This document shows positions 11,565 to 20,636 of a stretch of 64,000 nucleotides of DNA, piece by piece. Under the pieces are notes generated by a model that worked only from the letters and a program-made list of their open reading frames with translations, was not told the origin of the DNA and made no database searches. Numbering within the stretch: the first letter of the stretch is position 1; every line of letters starts with the position of its first letter. The stretch covers positions 2,666,001-2,730,000 of the forward strand of contig WOAB01000760.1 of assembly GCA_027886185.1 (NCBI GenBank), written 5' to 3'. Source of the DNA: Rheum nobile (lineage: Eukaryota; Streptophyta; Magnoliopsida; Caryophyllales; Polygonaceae). A program made the position numbers and the translations under genes.

Positions 11565-11576
11565 GCTCTGATATCA
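11565..11576 (-). other. Primer binding site (initiator Met tRNA)
   Basis: The complement reads TGATATCAGAGC, one base from the canonical plant site TGGTATCAGAGC, and lies two bases inside the 5' LTR of the 390-bp-LTR element. This sets the element orientation as reverse strand. Confidence 0.75.
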
Positions 11577-11985
11577 GTTGATGCATTCCGAGGTGGCTCG
11601 GAGCGCAATGGCGGTCCGATCTAGGCAGGAGTGGCTGTGGATCCTTCTCCGTCGGTAACCAGGATAAGTACGAACCACCTAGGTGATGGTTCACGGGTCT
11701 CTAGTGCTCACTTTGGGGCGAGGGCGGGGCGAGACGCTCGAAGCGATGAGCTACGGAATGAAGGGTGATGCGAAGTGAGAAAGTGTTTGACGCTCGAACC
11801 CGAAGAAGGAGGAAAACTCAACTCGTACTTTACTTGGGTTAAATTGAACGTGATTGAAACGATTATAATGGATGCCTATTTAAAGGCACATGTCTCGGCC
11901 AAGAACCCTAATGGGCTTGGGCCGAGTAACAAGCTAATGGGCTAGCCCACTATGCAATAGTGGGCACACGCCTTGAACCGATCTC

Positions 11986-12092
11986 GCTCTGATACCAGTT
12001 GATGCGATCCGTAGGGGGGTCAGACCACGTTTGTTGTAGGATCGTGGTAGAAGGCGAGCATGATTCCGTCTCTTTGATAGTAACCAAGTTCT
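11986..12092 (-). mobile_element. Exact Met-tRNA primer site and truncated second LTR
   Basis: Positions 11986-11997 are an exact complement of TGGTATCAGAGC. They are followed at 12000 by an LTR edge (TGATGCGATCCG) that matches the LTR at 6717-7040 for about 90 bases before being cut by another LTR at 12093. This is the 5' end of a second, related retroelement fused to the outside of the 390-bp-LTR element. Confidence 0.7.
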
Positions 12093-12475
12093 TGTAGGAA
12101 CGCACATTCGATATGTAAACTGCAAAGAGAAATCGCACAAGAACTAAACGAAATAATACCGAACAAAGATCGGATGCAGAGTCGAGAATGAAATCTCTCT
12201 CCTTAATTCTGAAAATGTCCTGTATTGCGACGGTTCTTCGACGTTCCGAATCCCAGGATACAACTGTTTGACGAATTCGGATTTGCGCAGCCAAAATTCC
12301 CGAAGGCTACGAACCACTTCTGCTTAGTACTCTCATACTTGATTTGTGCAAAAGAAAGCAGAGAAGAGGGAGGAGGATCGCTGTATGTTTCTGTAGTAGT
12401 GTTCGAATGAGAAGCTGAGCACTCCTTGTAAGGAGCTTCGGAGGATCTTCAGAAGGCCGTTACAGATCTTTATGC
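12093..12475 (-). mobile_element. Truncated copia LTR fragment
   Basis: The block starts TGTAGGAACGCA and follows the LTRs of the complete copia element at 39296-46605, including CTTAATTCTGAAAA, GTTCCGAATCCCAGGATAC and the CAGATCTT region, with clear divergence. It stops near 12475, where MULE-complex sequence begins. Roughly the outer 380 bp of an LTR is present, with no internal region. Confidence 0.75.
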
Positions 12476-12642
12476 ACATTTAAAAAAACATTTGCTCATT
12501 TCAGACCATATATCATCGTTTTAGGAGACAGTTCAGTCCATATATGCACATTTCAGTCAATTTGTGCACATTTCAGTCCATTTGTGGACATTTCAAAAAA
12601 TATTTGCTTATTTCAGACCATATATCATCGTTTCATAAGACG

Positions 12643-14684
12643 ATGGATGGAGAGCAAGATGATGGTGCAATTGTGTTAACTGGTGGACAATGGGAGGTGA
12701 AGAAGGTTGGATCGCCCCCATATGCTTATGTTGCAGATAATGTAGGTTGTCAGAAAGAGGCGGGTGAAGATGTTGCAATGGTAAATGAGCAAGAACTTCA
12801 AGGGGATGCAACAGATTCACTGTCAGTTCTTATCCGGACGGCTACAATACTACAGGGGCTAACAACTGAGGAGGGGGTAAATGAGGCAAATGAGGAGTTG
12901 GTTAATGATGCAACACCACAAGATGAGGAGGGGCTCAACAAGGAGTTGGTTAATGATGGGACTGTGGTGGCAACACAAGATGAGGTAGCAACAAAAGCAT
13001 TGTCTGATGAGGGTCTGCATGACGGGGTTGTGGAGGGACTCAACAAGGTTGAGGACGGAATTCTGGAGGAACCAAAGGAAGATGTTGTGGAGGGAGGAAG
13101 CAAGATTGATGACGGAGGTGTGGATGCTGAGGAGGTAGCAAAGGGAGGTGATGTGGAGGGAGGGACCAAGGTTGATGACCAAGTTGTGGAGGAACCAAAG
13201 GGAGATGTGGAGGGACTCAACAAGGTTGATGAATGAGTTATGGAGGAATCAAAGAGAGATGTTGTGGAGCGAGGTACCAAGGCTGATGAGCGAGGTGTTG
13301 AGGCTGAGACTGAATTACAAGGTGAGAAGGTATCACATGTTGATTGTGATGACGTGGGGGGTGATGAAGGGGAGACCAAGGAGTCCAAAGTGCCGAGGAA
13401 GGGGAGACCAAGGAAGGGTCGCCAAGTGCAGAAAAAGACATATCCAAGTCGCACTCGCGAGCTTGCTGCGTCAACAAAATCACTCTTCCGCAATATGGAT
13501 GAGCAGAAATTGGCGAAAAAGATTACCAAAAATAGCAAGGTGGAAGGGATGACAGACCTGGTAAAGTGGATGCAAAGTGAGAGGTTAGTGACTTAACCAT
13601 TCTACTCAACTTAATACTGAATTGAATGTCAAAATGTTATATGGCCTGAATGTTAGTAATATGACCGGAAAATGATTCCTTATGCACTGACAAACTTATA
13701 TATTGCCTGTATATGTACTAAAATGATTCCTTATGGACTGACAAACTAATATATTGCCTTGTTTACTATTCAAATGAATACGTACCATCATGCATGATTG
13801 AACCCCGAATTGGACCGAGTGGGCAAACATTGGATAAGAAGTTCTTTGAGAAATTGTTTGTCCCAAAGGACTGGTTGGTCAGTGAGGTAATATTCCAATG
13901 CATCCTTTCAAAATATTATGCATTTGTAACATCGTTTTCAGTGGATACATTAACATTGTTGCACCATTACAGCATCTGGAGCAAATGATGTTCCTTTATC
14001 GTCAAAGGATTTCAGAGGATTCGGAGCGGTTTTCGAAGGTGGTTGTGCTTGACACATTTTGGCAAACCTTGGTCACCTCTGAGTTCAATCGCTTCCAGAA
14101 GGACTTTCCATGCAAAGGTGAGGATGCAGTGATTAAATACATGATGGGTGCATGTCCGGCTGATTATGGCAAGAGATGGGATGATGCGGAACGCATATAT
14201 GCGCCCTTCAACATCACAGAGTCCCACTGGTTTGTCTTAGAAATTGAACTATGCGACTGTGGTGTGATGGTGTATGACTGCAATGTGGATTTGTACTCAG
14301 ACAAGGAAATTTTTGAGATGATCCAGCCCGTCATTCAAATTGTTCAAAGATATGTCAAGATGTACGAGCCACTGGCAAAGAGATGTGAACCATTATTGGA
14401 CAAGCCAATGTCGGTGTCTCGTCGTGATAACATTAAGCAGAACAAGCGCGGGTAAGTATATGTGAATAAATGCAATGATTAATCCTTATCAAACTACAAT
14501 TGATATACATTCTAACTGCTTTTGTACATCTTGTAGAGGATATTGTGGGGTCTACACCTTGAAGTACATTGAGTTGTTGATGCTTGGCATGACAAACATG
14601 GATCTTGCGTCTCACAAATTCATAGATGGACACAGAAATCAAATGGCTCATAGTATTTTTAGATGTCGTTGGGATGGTGTTTAA
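12643..14684 (+). pseudogene. Ulp1/SENP-like cysteine protease (C48) gene of a MULE
   Basis: Four exons are inferred: 12643-~13585, ~13794-13886, 13973-14451 and 14537-14684 (donors GTAATA at 13887 and GTAAGT at 14452, acceptors CAG and TAG). The first exon encodes a long acidic region with repeats of EGLNK-V-D, EEPK-DV and VEGG-K-DD, then a basic Lys/Arg patch. Exons 3-4 encode the C-terminal catalytic domain: His in SHWFVLEI (14224-14226), Asp in VYDCNVD, and the nucleophile Cys in GYCGVYTLKYIE (14544-14546). Ulp1-family enzymes remove SUMO-like tags. The triad looks intact, but a TGA at 13234-13236 interrupts exon 1 in frame and the exon 2 acceptor is not obvious, so I call it damaged. Plant MULEs of the Kaonashi type carry such proteases. 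Confidence 0.75.
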
Positions 14685-14814
14685 AGACATTTGTTTAAAG
14701 ACATTAAGTTTGTTGGGAACCATTCGGCAAGGAAGACATGTGGTAATTGTATTTGAATTTGGAAGATCGTGTTTTCAGGATGTTAACAAAGTTGTGATGA
14801 CAATTTCCAGGATG

Positions 14815-15870
14815 TTTTCAAGCAAAATGGTGCTTAAGTCAGGACATATTCTTCTTGTACATGCAAAAAACCCAGTTTGTCAGGTCATTTTCAATACGTA
14901 AACATAAGCTTTTCAAACAACATGGTGCTTAAGTCGGGACATACGCTCGTTTTACAAGCAAGGAACTCGGTTTGTCAGGTCATTTTCAGTTCATAAACCT
15001 AAGCATTTGTTCATAAACCTAAACATTTCAAGCAATTTACAAGTATGCACATAAGGAGGACAATACCACCACATCAAGTACATAGCATTATGACGGACCC
15101 TACAGAATACATTGTCTTGCTAAACATAAGCTTATGACTAATTATCATATTTTAACCAACAAGGTTACAAATTGGACAACCAACACAACAACTAACACCA
15201 CAAGTACCACCACACCAAGTACAACTTTCAACACTAAATTTTCTGTTTTGGTATTCATAATGTCATTGCTTGAAGTCGAATGATGCGGGTAAATAAGCGT
15301 AGAGGTTGTCCCGTGATCTTCAACTACCCGTCATTAACTCTACCCGTCAAGCAATATGGTGCTTAAGTCAGGACATATTCTCGTTTTACATGCAAAAAAC
15401 TCCGTTTGTCAGGTCATTTTCAGTATGTAAACCTAAGCTTTTCAAACAACATGGTTCTTAATTCAGGACATATTCTCGTTTTACAAGCAAGGAACCCGGT
15501 TTGTCAGTTCATTTTCAGTTCATAAACCTAAGCATTTCAAGCATGTTGCAAGTATGCACATTTCAGTCAAGAGTTGGATACACCATAAGGAGGACAGTAC
15601 CACCACACCAAGTACATAGTCTTATGACGGACCCTACAAAAATACATTGTCTTACTAAACATAAGCTTATGATTGATTATCATATTTTAACCAACAAGGT
15701 TACAAATTGGACAACCAGCACAACAACTAACACCACAAGTACCACCACACCAAGTACAACTTTCAACACTAAATTTTCTGTTTTGATATTCATAATATCA
15801 TTGCTTGAAGTCGAATGATGCGGGTAAATAAGCGTAGAGGTTGTCCCGTGATCTTCAACAACTCTTACGC
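14815..15870. repeat. 530-bp tandem duplication with CAGGTCATTTTCA subrepeats
   Basis: The block from about 14815 to 15344 is repeated at about 15345-15870, offset by 529-535 bases and highly similar. Each copy contains two ~95-bp subunits built around ATGGTGCTTAAGTCAGGACA and TTTGTCAGGTCATTTTCA. The second copy includes the last exon of the GRF zinc-finger gene on the reverse strand; the first copy carries a truncated duplicate of that exon. Confidence 0.8.
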
Positions 15871-16375
15871 TTTCAATAGTCTCATTGGCTGTAAAATCAT
15901 AAGCTTGACCATCCACCCATTTGAAGTATTTGCAATCCTGACCTGCCTATGGTTGAATACAAAATTAAACCAATCAACTATCAGTGAAATCGTCCTTGAA
16001 CTTAGTTTAAGTCTAAATGAAATCCCAATTGAATTACCAATTGAAAGTCTAAATCATCTCTCACAATAATACATTGTTAGTCCAAATTTTGCACCAAATT
16101 CAAAAACCCCCAATTATACCCTAATTGAAAAAGCCTCAAATCAGAACCCTAAATCTATAACCAAAATCCTAAATCAAAACCCTAAAATTCAATATTACCT
16201 TCCATAATGGACACCCATAGAACTGTTTTCCCGAATTTTGAGTGTATTTGCAAGTTTGAATTGTTGCAGGGAGGCCATGGAAACATCTTCGAGTTGATGA
16301 TTCACCGGCTGCGTGCCCTCTCCTCCAAGAATTTGAATTCGCAGATGAGCTTCCTTGTGTCCAGCCTTTTGCCAT
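15680..16375 (-). CDS. GRF-type zinc-finger protein with C-terminal membrane helix
   Basis: Two exons join cleanly: 16199-16375 (59 codons, donor GTAATA) and 15680-15937 (acceptor GTCAG), giving about 144 residues. Residues 31-70 form a GRF zinc finger: CFHGLPA..QT, then N.G.QFYGCPLWK, then DCKYFKWVD across the splice. The last ~40 residues are a hydrophobic Val/Leu segment near the C-terminus, a likely single membrane helix. GRF fingers bind single-stranded nucleic acid in characterised proteins; small plant GRF-plus-helix proteins are common near MULEs and of unknown role. It lies on the opposite strand to the protease gene, 1 kb downstream. No stop or frameshift is seen, so it may be intact. 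Confidence 0.6.
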
Positions 16376-16719
16376 CGTATAATTTCCTCTCGTTTGCTAT
16401 AAGATGTTACTCTCGATTCCTCTCTTTTCGAAGAGGGTGTACCTCTTTCTCCTCTTCGATGTTCTTTCTTCTGTGCAAATTTGAATTTGTACTTGTTTTT
16501 TATTATTATTATTAAAGAAAGAGAAATGAAATGAAATTTCAATGCTGATGTGATGTGTGTCAGGTCATCATCTTTATCAGTTTTTTGTACATAAACAAAA
16601 GCTTTTTCAAGCAATCTTTTTCTTACATGCAGATTTGAGTCAATATTCTCCAACTTTACTTTTGCATAGCCAGAGCAGGATACACCATAGGAGGATTAGG
16701 AGTTAGGACGGATTTGAAA

Positions 16720-16900
16720 CAAACATCACACTTTTTTAAACCGTTTATAAAACGGTTAAAAATGGTTTAAAAACTCCCATATTAACCAACCTAATATTTC
16801 CTACATTTAAAGGGTTTTTAAACCGAAAAAAAAATAGCCTTTAAAATGGTTTAAAAGTGCATAAAACCGTTTAAAATGGCGGGGTTAGTTCTCGAATAAA
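16720..16900. repeat. Inverted-repeat block of AAACCGTTT words
   Basis: The block contains repeated TTTAAACCGTTT and AAAATGGTTTAAAA words in both orientations, so its halves can pair. It resembles a small MITE-like insertion but no target duplication is clear. Confidence 0.4.
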
Positions 16901-17010
16901 ACCAAATCTGTGCAAAATTGTGACTTAAGTCAGGCCATATTGAAGTCTTACAATACGTATTCAGATTTGTCAGGTCATTTTGAATAAATCTTCTCCAAAG
17001 TGATCATTTC

Positions 17011-17121
17011 CAATGCATATCCGATTTGACCCCTCTTAATTTTCAATTAAAGACCCTTAACCCTTACTTCCTCAATTACCCGTCATTAACTCTACTCTCC
17101 ACTCATCTTTGTGTATAAATA
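17011..17121 (+). promoter_or_regulatory. Promoter block of gene A with TATA box
   Basis: TATAAATA at 17114-17121 lies 103 bases before the ATG at 17224, with a C/T-rich leader between, a normal plant layout. Upstream, the block CCAATGCATATCCGATTTG followed by ACCCCTCTTAA (17011-17041) recurs before both copies of gene B (about 18350 and 21400), so these genes share an upstream element. Confidence 0.6.
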
Positions 17122-17223
17122 TCGTTCTTGCCTTGTGTAAACCCCTCACAAATCCTCCCTTACTCTCAAAGTCCCAAATCTCTCTAAAACTCCTCTCTCA
17201 AACTCCAAAAACTCTTTAGCAAC

Positions 17224-17584
17224 ATGCCGGAGTCGTTCATTAAGGTCTTCATACAGGTATATTGGGATGGGGAATTATCCCCCACCATCAGCGATATGGC
17301 CTTGTTAACGACCCATGTCTACACGGGGGGGGGAGCACTAGACTCATCAAGGTGCCGAAAAACAAAATGGAGATTTGGTCCCTACACGGGATGATCAGCA
17401 GCATGTCGAGGTATGCCGGTACAAAGTCGATTTTTTTTTAACAGGTCCAAACTCCGGGCAGCGATACCTTCAACCGCTGCAGACAGATGACGACGTTGCA
17501 GATCTCGTCCGCCTCGGCGAGAAGGTAGCCAGAGTCAAAGTCTACGTGGTTCGTGATCAAGCCGATGTTGTTCTGCCCCAGTGA
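17224..17584 (+). pseudogene. Gene A: small MULE-associated N-terminal-like protein, frameshifted
   Basis: The frame opens with MPESFIKVFIQVYWDGELSP and ends in a third frame with CRYKVDFFLTGPNSGQRYLQ, a DDDVADLV stretch and a TGA at 17582-17584. The pattern (a V-I-YW-G-opening, then a P-DD-DV segment) resembles the N-terminal region that precedes MULE transposases. Reading it needs at least two shifts, one at a nine-G run (17325-17333). It appears decayed. Only its last ~20 codons are repeated at about 20637-20690, where the tandem duplication begins. Confidence 0.45.
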
Positions 17585-17779
17585 TGCATGTGGGGATGTC
17601 GTGATTTGCGTGGCCGTGGAAAGGATTGTTTTAATGGTGTTTTAATGGTGTTTCTTAGTATTTTTCATGTTGTTTCTTATGTGTTTGGGTGTCTACTTGG
17701 AAATTATTAAGGTTATGTGTTGTTTTGGACTGATAATAAGTAAGATCCTTTGTCCTTATTCCTGCGTTTACTAGTTTTG

Positions 17780-18345
17780 ACTATATTCATGCGTGTTCAG
17801 GACAAATATAACGTTTTCATAATTGATAAGCTGATGTTCATGGCAAACGCATTAACGTTTCAGAGCAAAAACAACATCGAATATTTCAACATGCTTTTTC
17901 AGGACAAATGTAACTTTGTCGGGACAAATATAACGTTTTCAGGACAACACTTATAATATATCAGAGCAATAACAACATCGAATATGTCAACATGATTTTT
18001 CAGGACAAATGTAACTTTTTCAGGACAATTGTAACGTTTTCAGGACAAATCGTATAATATATCAGAGCACTAACAACATATATGCGGAACAAACCACCCT
18101 AACATAAAAAAATCGAATTTGTAAATACTTTCTACTTCATACACTTAATTGAAGTCAGAGAAATAACAACATATATAGTTTTTTCCTAATTGAAGTCAGA
18201 GCAATAACAAGAGATATAGTTTTTTCATTATTCACGTTTCTCACGCCATATTTAAGTCTTACAGTAACTATTCACATTTCTCAGGCCATATTTAAGTCTT
18301 ACAGTAACTATTCAAGTTTGTCAGGGCATATTGAATTTAGTGAGT
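17780..18345. repeat. Dispersed TCAGGACAAATGTAACG-type short repeats
   Basis: The words TTTTCAGGACAAATGTAAC, TATATCAGAGCAATAACAAC and CAGGCCATATTTAAGTCTTAC occur repeatedly here with variations, at least ten times in all. They are part of a wider enrichment of TCAGGAC/TGTCAGG words across 14.8-26.2 kb. No reading frame is convincing. Confidence 0.7.
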
Positions 18346-18544
18346 TCTTTTCCAATGCATATTCGATGTGACCCCTCTTAACTTTCCCAAATCTTCTCTA
18401 CCAAGGTTCTTCAAATACTCTCAGGCTCTAAACCAAGGCTCTCTACCAAAGTTCTTCAAATACTCACACGCTCTCTTGGTTCTTCCAATACTCTCACGCT
18501 CTCTCTTGCTTCTCTCAATACTCTCTACTCAAAATTCTAAAGCC

Positions 18545-19068
18545 ATGGCCGCAGAGCATCAAATCGTCATTGGCGTGTACGCAGAGGTATACGACCTTCT
18601 GCAAGCTACAAAGGATGTAGTGGATCCTCTTGGAGGGGGGTCATATGTTTGTGGTCGGTATCGAGTTATCCCGCATCCTTTTTTGTACTGTGTTTGACGT
18701 ACTTTGTGGTTGTTGCAGTGCGGATGATGAGCGAAGCAGTATTTCAGAGCTACTCTCGCGACGTTGTCGCGAGGGATTTGGAGCTGGATAGCCTCCTGAA
18801 GGATTTGGTCCACCTGAGGCGGGAGCTTGCTGCGCTGAATCCGGCAGGGGCACAGACCGAAAAAGAACTGAGCCGGATAAAGCTCAGGTTCAGATTGGTA
18901 AGGGTTTTCTTGTATATTTTCTTCCTATGTGCAAGTGACGTGCCTAAGATGCTTTGTTTTTTTTGGCTGATTGAGTGGGATGTTGTCTTCAATGACATCA
19001 ACATAAAAAGAGGGTTGGAGCATGCTGAGTTCATAAAGGGATATTTGATGGTGCGCTATCTAGCTTGA
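18545..19068 (+). pseudogene. Gene B copy 1: unrecognised coiled-coil protein
   Basis: The start MAAEHQIVIGVYAEVYDLLQ is followed by an intron and a second exon with SYSRDVVARDLELDSLLKDL and LRRELAALNPAGAQTEKELS, a probable coiled coil. In copy 2 a third exon follows after a GGCAG acceptor; here the same site reads GGCTG, so the acceptor is lost and copy 1 is probably not expressed correctly. The final codons end TGA at 19066-19068. I recognise no family. The gene sits between gene A and the transposase in the MULE complex. Confidence 0.5.
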
Positions 19069-19389
19069 TGGATGCGTTTTTAATCTTCCCTCCTTTTGTA
19101 TGAAATTTGCGATTCTAGTTTTTTTTTTGGTATGTGTGGGGATGCCTTGCCAAGGGCACTTTTGTTTGGAAATGAACAATGTAATGGCTGGATAATGTTT
19201 TCATAACAATGCTTAGTATGTTTGGGGATGCATTTATGATTTTTGACCTATTGCAATCGTTTTCAGGACCAAAAATAATATTTTCAGAGAATATGAACAC
19301 AATGTCAGGACAAACCGTAGATGATTGTGTTTTAAAAACACGATTCAAAATATTATAGGGTTCAAATGAAGAATAATAGACTATGCATA

Positions 19390-19790
19390 TGATTGTGTTT
19401 ATGGCTCAAATGGTAGAGCAGATGATTGTGTTTATGTAATAAGTCTATAGCTCAAAACATTCTATGGTTCAAATCCTATTAACTCAAATGGTAGATGTAG
19501 GTTGTCAGGATGTATTGAAGGTTTACAGGTCGTGTTTTAGGGTTTAGAGTTTTACAGTTTGTTCTTGTGAGTTTTACAAAAATAGATACTCCTATTGTCA
19601 ATTGGTTTTAAAAACATGATTCAAAACATTCTAGGGTTCATATGAAGAATAATAGACTAAGCAGATGATTGTGTTTATGTATTAAGTCTATAGACTAAGG
19701 TTCAAATCCTATTAGCTCAAATGGTAGAGCAGATGATTGTGTTTATGTATTAAGTTTATAGACTAAGGTTCAAATCTTATTAAATCAAAT
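19390..19790 (+). repeat. tRNA-like A-box/B-box modules
   Basis: AGCTCAAATGGTAGAGCA-type words (19403-19420, 19714-19731) resemble the D-arm and A box of tRNA genes. GGTTCAAATCC-type words (19466-19476, 19699-19709, 19767-19777) resemble the T-arm and B box. Spacing is about 46 bases. The acceptor and T stems do not pair, so these are not functional tRNA genes. Related modules recur in copy 2 near 22500-22560. They may be captured tRNA or SINE pieces amplified with the element. Confidence 0.45.
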
Positions 19791-20063
19791 GGTTGATGTA
19801 GGTTGTCAGGACGTATTGAAGGTTTACAGGTCGTGTTTTACTTGTACAGTGATCTTTTCGTCACGCAGATGATCATGTCAGGACAGATACATAGTTTTAC
19901 AGGGCGTCCTAGAGTTTTACAGTTTGTTCTTGTGAGTTTTACAAAAAAAAAAGTAATACGAGCAACTCTTAAGCAAAGTTGAATTTATCAAGTTTATATC
20001 CCAACCAAAAGGGGAACTCCCATAAAAAGAGGTAGGGTTTAAGACTATAGAGACTTAAACCAT

Positions 20064-20480
20064 TCATCTTTTCAAGCACCCAACAACAACAGACTCAATA
20101 TTTAGGAGATGACGTTTACCAGCATAAACGGCCAAAAAACAACAACATGGTGACAGTTCTAAACAAAAAAACACTAACCCAAACTTCCTCTTGAAGTTTT
20201 GGTATATGTGATATATGCAATATCCATGCTTGGCGAAACGGTAGCTATTTCTCAGAGCCTTCCCAATGCTAACATGACGGTCAGACACGAAATACAACTC
20301 GTGATGATCAGGAACAACAACCCTCAATTCACTGAAGAAAAATGACCATGCATCATTGTTCTCACTGTTATATTTGGCCGTTTCCATCTTGTGCCGTAGC
20401 CAGGAGAAGTATCCCCTTGAACATGGTTGTCAGGTGAGTGTCGTCAACTGATATTACCTACATACGCTAAACTATGTTGT
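20064..20480 (-). pseudogene. MULE transposase fragment (copy 1 of duplication)
   Basis: A partial transposase core is readable: SENNDAWSFFFSELRVVVPD, LYFVSDRHVSIGKAL with the second catalytic Asp, and HGYCIYHIYQNFKRKFG. It matches 23967-24320 in copy 2. The frame then runs into unrelated DNA because of the 840-bp deletion. The start of the transposase is absent. Confidence 0.8.
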
Positions 20481-20636
20481 CAATAGTTGCCCTGACAACG
20501 TGATGATATGCTTTGAAAACAACCATATATGGCCTGACTTATGATGCTTGTTCTGTTTGTCACATATGCAGTCATATAGGCTTTTGACCTGACGATGAAA
20601 GTTTTTGTCCTGACAATGACAATAAAAAGGTAGCCG

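Larger units (their letters stand above)
9778..11968 (-). mobile_element. Small non-autonomous LTR retroelement with 390-bp LTRs
   Basis: Two LTRs of exactly 390 bp (9778-10167 and 11579-11968) lie in the same orientation and, in element orientation, start TGTGCCCAC and end CATCA. A primer site complementary to initiator Met tRNA lies just inside the right LTR at 11565-11576 (GCTCTGATATCA, one mismatch). The interior is only 1.4 kb and carries one long reverse frame but no protease, integrase or reverse transcriptase, so the element depends on another. Oddly, both LTRs also have a primer site on their outer left or right flank (9763-9775 and 11986-11997), so the element is part of a recombined or concatenated cluster. 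No 5-bp target duplication was found. Confidence 0.8.
17522..20636. repeat. 3.1-kb tandem duplication, copy 1
   Basis: This unit runs from the 3' end of gene A through gene B copy 1 to a fragment of the reverse-strand transposase. It is repeated from 20637 onward. The junction at about 20631-20637 joins transposase intron sequence (equivalent to about 24430) directly to gene A codons. Relative to copy 2 it lacks about 840 bases (equivalent to 23128-23966), removing the C-terminal part of the transposase; short CCA(A) homology is present at the break. Confidence 0.85.

Noticed and set aside
12798..13538. 246-codon reverse frame rich in Ser/Pro/Thr
   Set aside because: It is the antisense of the acidic repeat region of the Ulp1-type gene, whose catalytic exons are on the plus strand.
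19390..19790. tRNA gene
   Set aside because: A- and B-box words fit, but acceptor and T stems do not pair, so no functional tRNA is supported.
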